Positions 60,028 through 64,000 of a stretch of DNA of 64,000 nucleotides are shown here, in pieces. Source of the DNA: JAPLKB01 sp964532465 (GTDB lineage Bacteria; Desulfobacterota; Syntrophorhabdia; Syntrophorhabdales; Syntrophorhabdaceae); the NCBI GenBank assembly GCA_964532465.1, contig CAZHHX010000019.1:1-64000 (forward strand), read 5' to 3'. The notes beneath the pieces were generated by a model that was not told where the DNA came from, did not search any database, and was given only the letters and a program-made list of their open reading frames with translations. Position 1 is the first letter of the stretch, and every line of letters begins with the position of its first letter. Both the position numbers and the translations under genes were made by a program.

Positions 60028-61284
60028 TTAAGCTTTTCCATTCATGCTCTCATACAATTTGTTCTTCGATATAGTTCTTAAACACAAGATTTGAAATACA
60101 CCGAATGAAAAACATATTAATAGAAAGGGCTCGATACTGCAGCGGTGCCTTCCCTCAAGATAGTAAAGGCTGTGCACCAGCGAGTTTGAGCTGAAAAGAA
60201 AAAGGATAAGAATCATCAAAGGGCGTATCTTCTTGATTCTCAACGCCCATGTAAGCCCGACAAACGAACATAGTAATATGACGGTGTAATAAATTTTGTA
60301 CAATATCAGATAAGAAGCGGGATAGAGCAACCCCGCCTGAGGCGAAAACCACCAGAAATAATAAAGCTTTTTGAGAGTGTTTTCAATAAATTGACCGGGA
60401 TGCTGCCGGATGAAAGTAAGCGCCTCTGCTTTAAACAACTCCATCTGCCCTATCTCATCGAGACTTAAAAGTTTTTTACGTAATTCATCGGGGATTGTAT
60501 CTTTCCAGGTTTTTCCTGATGGCATCATAGCTGTTCCCGAACTTTGCGGGTTATTGCCGATCCACAGTCCAATCCACTGGTTTGTTTGAATAAACACAGT
60601 CTGTTTAAAAATAATCATATTGCGAATGACCCAGGGCGCAACTATAAGGAACAGCGAGACTATACTGACAAAGATGACCTTCTTTGCCTCTTTTTTGTCC
60701 ACGGAGTAATACAAAAGCCAGAACCAACCCAAGACGAAAAAAGGCAGGAATGTTGCTCGCTCAAGGACACAGAGACCCGTACAAACGCCTAACAAGATAT
60801 TGTTTTGCATGCCACGATTTTCAAGGGTAACAATAAGCAGGAGAAATGAGCTACAGATAAGAAATGAATAAAGTGAAAGCGTGTGCAACATGGTCGAGGA
60901 GTAAATAATCAGTGCCGGATGTAATGCCATAAGCACTGCAGCTAGATAAGCGCACCTGGAATCAAAAAACCTCCTTGCTATAAAAAAGATTATTGCACAG
61001 GTAGCAGTACTGAGAGCTATCTGCAGAATTACGATCAGGGTCTGATGATGGCCGAATAGAAGATAAATGAAAGCGCATAACACCGGAAAAACAGGTGCAA
61101 TACCGGCCCTGTAAACAGCTTCGAGGCAATCAAAAGTAAAACCCTTACCTTGTATAAGGTTGACTGCCACAGTCTCATATTCAAAGGTCCTGATCTCCAG
61201 ATAGGCCTGATAATAAAGAAAGCACAAGACCCTTACGACTGCTGCCATTATAAGAATGATAAAAAGCTTCGCATCTTTCACCAT
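60028..61284 (-). CDS. GT39-like (ArnT/PMT type) membrane glycosyltransferase
   Basis: The 418-residue protein has about ten membrane helices and the GT39 first periplasmic loop with FEYETVAVNLIQGKGF and the region YRAGIAPVFPVLCA. Relatives use polyprenyl-phosphate sugars to glycosylate lipids or proteins on the outer side of the inner membrane. It starts 15 bases after the methyltransferase stop and ends the run of four genes coming from the right edge. The acceptor is unknown. Confidence 0.82.
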   Translation of the reverse strand: MVKDAKLFIILIMAAVVRVLCFLYYQAYLEIRTFEYETVAVNLIQGKGFTFDCLEAVYRAGIAPVFPVLCAFIYLLFGHHQTLIVILQIALSTATCAIIFFIARRFFDSRCAYLAAVLMALHPALIIYSSTMLHTLSLYSFLICSSFLLLIVTLENRGMQNNILLGVCTGLCVLERATFLPFFVLGWFWLLYYSVDKKEAKKVIFVSIVSLFLIVAPWVIRNMIIFKQTVFIQTNQWIGLWIGNNPQSSGTAMMPSGKTWKDTIPDELRKKLLSLDEIGQMELFKAEALTFIRQHPGQFIENTLKKLYYFWWFSPQAGLLYPASYLILYKIYYTVILLCSFVGLTWALRIKKIRPLMILILFLFSSNSLVHSLYYLEGRHRCSIEPFLLICFSFGVFQILCLRTISKNKLYESMNGKA

Positions 61285-61299
61285 ATCGGTACCCGTAGC

Positions 61300-61959
61300 T
61301 CAGCTTTTGCCACAGGATTCCTCTTTTCTGCAATGTCCTACCTCATAAAGATCTCCAAAAGGCCAGACACATATGGTAGAGTTTGAGACTTCTTTAAAAA
61401 CCGTTCCTGCGGCCGCAGATACTTGCTTATGATCTGAAAAATGATGTTCTTTAATATTATAACCTAATAATTTAAAGGCATAATCCATGATCTTTTTATC
61501 AACAGGGACTCCATAGACGATCTGTCCGTTTTGCTTTAGCACTCTGAATATTTTCTGAAATGCAGGGACCAGAAATTCGGGTTTTAAGTGTTCCAATATT
61601 GATATAAGCAAAACGCTATCAAAATAACCATCCTGATAAGGTAAATCAAGAACACTGCCGTTCCTCAGGAATGTGCGGACACCTAATTTCTGGAATGTTG
61701 CAGTAACAGCTTCGGCGTTCGCCGTCAGATCAAGTCCATGGATCTCGCTGTACATATCGTTCAGGTTTAGAAATGTCACTCCGGAACCAAAACCAATCTC
61801 AAGCACCCTTGACCCGCCCGATAACTCCGATAGACACATTTTAACCCTCTTGCGGTATATATTTCCGATAAAGGGCATTCTGTAGAATCGTATTGGATCA
61901 TCTCTATTGACACCCGAGTACTCGCATAGCGAAAGCATTTTTAATCGTTGTTCTTTCAT
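61300..61959 (-). CDS. SAM-dependent methyltransferase
   Basis: The 219-residue class I methyltransferase has motif I VLEIGFGSGVTFLNL (about 50-64), the acidic HGLDLTANAEAV after strand 2 and LISILEHLKPE at strand 4. It overlaps the radical SAM gene upstream by four bases (ATGA). Its place among glycosyltransferase genes suggests methylation of a sugar or lipid intermediate, but no acceptor motif is visible. Confidence 0.88.
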   Translation of the reverse strand: MKEQRLKMLSLCEYSGVNRDDPIRFYRMPFIGNIYRKRVKMCLSELSGGSRVLEIGFGSGVTFLNLNDMYSEIHGLDLTANAEAVTATFQKLGVRTFLRNGSVLDLPYQDGYFDSVLLISILEHLKPEFLVPAFQKIFRVLKQNGQIVYGVPVDKKIMDYAFKLLGYNIKEHHFSDHKQVSAAAGTVFKEVSNSTICVWPFGDLYEVGHCRKEESCGKS

Positions 61960-63383
61960 CGTTTCGAATTGAACATGCCTTTAACAACCATAAGGGCTAC
62001 ATCCCAAAACCATTTCAGTTCATTAAATGAACGTATCTTTAAAAGCAAGGTCATCTTTTTGTTCAGAGAGTAAAATTCCCTGTATGCTCTTTTGTATCTC
62101 CTGAGGATATCCTCTTCCTTTGCGCCCTTATATTCATAGAATACTTTACCGTCATAGAATCCGGAAGAAATATTTCTGGCTGTATCGACCAAGAAATGGC
62201 CGTTTTGCTTTACCATGCGGTATAATTCGGTCCCCACAAAGGGAACTGCCATACAAAAGTTTGCGACATCCGGTTTGAGGGTTTTTGCATATTCGAGGGT
62301 GCATTCGAAAGCCTCTTCGGTCTCACCGGGCAAGCCTATGATAAAGAAGCCATATATCAAAAAACCTTTTTTTTGGGCAAGGTGTACAACATCTTTGACC
62401 TTATCCAAGTCTATCTGTTTACGGCATGTCGCAAGGACATCTTTATCTGCAGACTCTATGCCAAAAGCTAATTTGTATACCCCAGCTTTTTTCATCTTAT
62501 CTAAAAGAGGTTCATCTACCAGTTCTGTCCTGATGCCTGACTGCATGTTGATAGATAAATTGTATTTTCTCTCTAAAATGCCATCCAATATATCGTGCAT
62601 TCTTGTCTTGTTAAAGGCAAAATTGTCATCCATAATATCCAGTTGACGGATGCCATAATGCTTGACCAGATGATCTATCTCATCTAAAACATTCCGGCTG
62701 CTCCTGAAAGTTATTTTTTTCTCAAAAACGTCTTTACTGCAAAAAATGCAGCTATAGGCGCACCCCCTGCTGGTTATAATTGGCGCAGAAGGGCTCTTGC
62801 GAAGCCGTATCTTATAAAATTTAAAATGAGGTAAAAGATGATATGCCGGAAAAGGGAGATCGTCAAGGTTGTTGATTCTGGTTACAGAATTCTTAACTAT
62901 TGCCTTACTATTTGGTTCATAGTATGCAGCACCAGAGATTTTTCCTTCAAAAGGGAACAGCCCTTTTCTGATATTTTGCATAATATTTAAAACAGCATAT
63001 TCCCCCTCACCTCTGATAATCCCATCGCAATCTATCTCCGCCAAGATCATCTCCGGTTCAGCCGTAGGCAGGGGGCCACCTAAAATAATAGTACAATCCT
63101 TAAAGTTTTTACGGAGAAGGAACGTCAAGTCCTTGACTGTCTGGTAGGTAAAGGAATTCAAATAGACGCCGATCAAGCGGGTATTTTCCGGGATACGGCT
63201 TGTGATCTCTGTGTTGTTCAGCCTTAAAAGGTTCGCGTCTATAATCGAGCATTTAAATCCCTCCCTTTCCAAAACCGCAGCAATATATCCCAGCCCTATG
63301 GGCGGGATAACCGTCGCCTCATTTAAACCTTTGCCGCCGGGGAAAGGATTGATGAATACTGCATCCATATTTTTTTCTTCCAT
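61956..63383 (-). CDS. B12-binding-domain radical SAM protein
   Basis: The 475-residue protein has an N-terminal cobalamin-binding domain (about 8-140, PPIGLGYIAAVLEREGF and IILGGPLPTAEPE) and a radical SAM domain with SRGCAYSCIFCSKDVF (C-x3-C-x2-C). The C-terminal region holds about 80 helical residues. Such enzymes (COG1032) often methylate unactivated carbons. It sits between two methyltransferase genes in a polysaccharide cluster. The substrate is unknown. It is coupled to the next gene by ATGA. Confidence 0.88.
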   Translation of the reverse strand: MEEKNMDAVFINPFPGGKGLNEATVIPPIGLGYIAAVLEREGFKCSIIDANLLRLNNTEITSRIPENTRLIGVYLNSFTYQTVKDLTFLLRKNFKDCTIILGGPLPTAEPEMILAEIDCDGIIRGEGEYAVLNIMQNIRKGLFPFEGKISGAAYYEPNSKAIVKNSVTRINNLDDLPFPAYHLLPHFKFYKIRLRKSPSAPIITSRGCAYSCIFCSKDVFEKKITFRSSRNVLDEIDHLVKHYGIRQLDIMDDNFAFNKTRMHDILDGILERKYNLSINMQSGIRTELVDEPLLDKMKKAGVYKLAFGIESADKDVLATCRKQIDLDKVKDVVHLAQKKGFLIYGFFIIGLPGETEEAFECTLEYAKTLKPDVANFCMAVPFVGTELYRMVKQNGHFLVDTARNISSGFYDGKVFYEYKGAKEEDILRRYKRAYREFYSLNKKMTLLLKIRSFNELKWFWDVALMVVKGMFNSKR

Positions 63384-63404
63384 GGCATCAACCGCCTATC
63401 GGGA

Positions 63405-64000
63405 TTACTTCTTCTTGAGCTTCATTATAAAAAACGAGCTGAAGACCTTTGGAAAAGTCCGGGATAGCCAAAGGTCAAAACCAAACATTCCCTTATACAA
63501 CAATTGTGGTATTGGTATTCGTCGCGAAATTCCGCCGGTGATCATATAGGAAAAAGCGGAATAATATATCGCTTCCCTGCTGGAAAAGCTGAAGACCTTA
63601 TCCAACGGCCTGCTCCAATCGTCCCGCTTAAAAAAAATGAGGTATGGCATCGCCATGTTGGCTGAGGATAGAGGGCCCTTTATTTCGTCTAAGACCGGCA
63701 GATTAATATTGAAAATTGACGGTTCGTGGTGCAGACATTTATATATGACACCCGAGATGACCGAAAAAAAAGGTTCTGCAAAAATGATCTGACCCCCTGA
63801 CTTCAATTTGGTTGCCATCTTTATTAGAAAGGTTATCGGTTCTTTCAGATGATGCAGAACATTGGTCAACGTTACAATATCTAAACTGGCGTCCGGGATC
63901 GGATCAAAAGTATCGATCTGGTGACAATCGAACGTGTAGTCAACATAATCCAAATCGAGGACATCACTGGTAATGACATTCTTGTAAAAAAGTTTAAGAG
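63405..64000 (-). CDS. SAM-dependent methyltransferase, N-terminus outside the window
   Basis: The frame is open to the window edge, so the first part, with the glycine-rich motif I, is missing. What remains begins near strand 2/3 of a class I methyltransferase, with DIVTLTNVLHHLKEP (the strand-4 region) and GGQIIFAEPFF. The last ~110 residues form a hydrophobic, helical C-terminal part of a kind found in B12-radical SAM gene neighbours. It ends 21 bases before the radical SAM start and is probably the first gene visible of the operon. Confidence 0.82.
   Translation of the reverse strand, partial: LKLFYKNVITSDVLDLDYVDYTFDCHQIDTFDPIPDASLDIVTLTNVLHHLKEPITFLIKMATKLKSGGQIIFAEPFFSVISGVIYKCLHHEPSIFNINLPVLDEIKGPLSSANMAMPYLIFFKRDDWSRPLDKVFSFSSREAIYYSAFSYMITGGISRRIPIPQLLYKGMFGFDLWLSRTFPKVFSSFFIMKLKKK

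Overview
The window looks like chromosome of an anaerobic, diderm bacterium, most likely a syntrophic or sulfate-reducer-like deltaproteobacterium (Desulfobacterota). The evidence is a BamB/BamC-like tungsten aldehyde:ferredoxin oxidoreductase module, a cytoplasmic molybdopterin oxidoreductase, a molybdate/tungstate ABC transporter, an AhbC-type radical SAM enzyme of the siroheme-dependent heme route, LPS genes (LpxL, a Kdo-kinase-like protein), a PEP-CTERM protein, and a cmk-ispH-rpsA block. This placement rests on gene content alone; there is no rRNA in the window.

Layout. 1-6.7 kb: an iclR-led minus-strand operon (small protein, BamB-like AOR, BamC-like ferredoxin, start of an HdrD-like gene) lies back to back with tetR and a molybdopterin oxidoreductase. 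7.5-18.2 kb: single genes, including an FMN reductase, HAD and Dabb proteins, a DUF362 protein, alkaline phosphatase, GapN-like ALDH, AhbC and an isoprenylcysteine-type methyltransferase. 18.3-26.9 kb: a CNNM/CorC protein, a PEP-CTERM protein behind a sigma-54 promoter, a 43-residue basic protein coupled to a radical SAM gene, modABC behind a ModE-like box, repeats, a second FMN reductase and a TtcA-like tRNA thiolase. 27.0-36.6 kb: a type I restriction-modification operon (hsdM, hsdS, hsdR) with accessory genes inserted between its subunits. 36.8-39.0 kb: broken and intact toxin-antitoxin genes and a solitary ParB, among short tandem repeats. 39.1-49.4 kb: core genes on the minus strand (lpxL, trm112, rpsA, ispH, cmk, hisC, PHP, DUF151 nuclease, miaB, surE, tRNA-Pro), headed by a Kdo-kinase-like gene on the plus strand. 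49.6-55.1 kb: a GT9 protein, a soluble MgtE-like protein, a BepA-like protease with a D-Ala-D-Ala carboxypeptidase, and a small exported protein. 55.2-64 kb: a minus-strand polysaccharide cluster (epimerase/dehydratase, PEP-CTERM-type sugar transferase, GT4, GT39, two methyltransferases, B12-radical SAM).

Themes. W/Mo enzymes and a ModE-controlled W/Mo transporter sit in one window. The PEP-CTERM protein, its sigma-54 promoter and the EpsB-type sugar transferase fit one exosortase/exopolysaccharide programme, although no exosortase is present here. The restriction operon and the neighbouring remnants form a defence island.

The most unusual signals are: heptanucleotide tandem repeats in intergenic DNA and in frame inside two surface-glycan genes; composite palindromic elements and a separate ~100-bp inverted-repeat element, copies of which end at or next to stop codons; accessory genes chained by ATGA overlaps inside the hsd operon; and a candidate Cys-Gln thioester pair in the PEP-CTERM protein.
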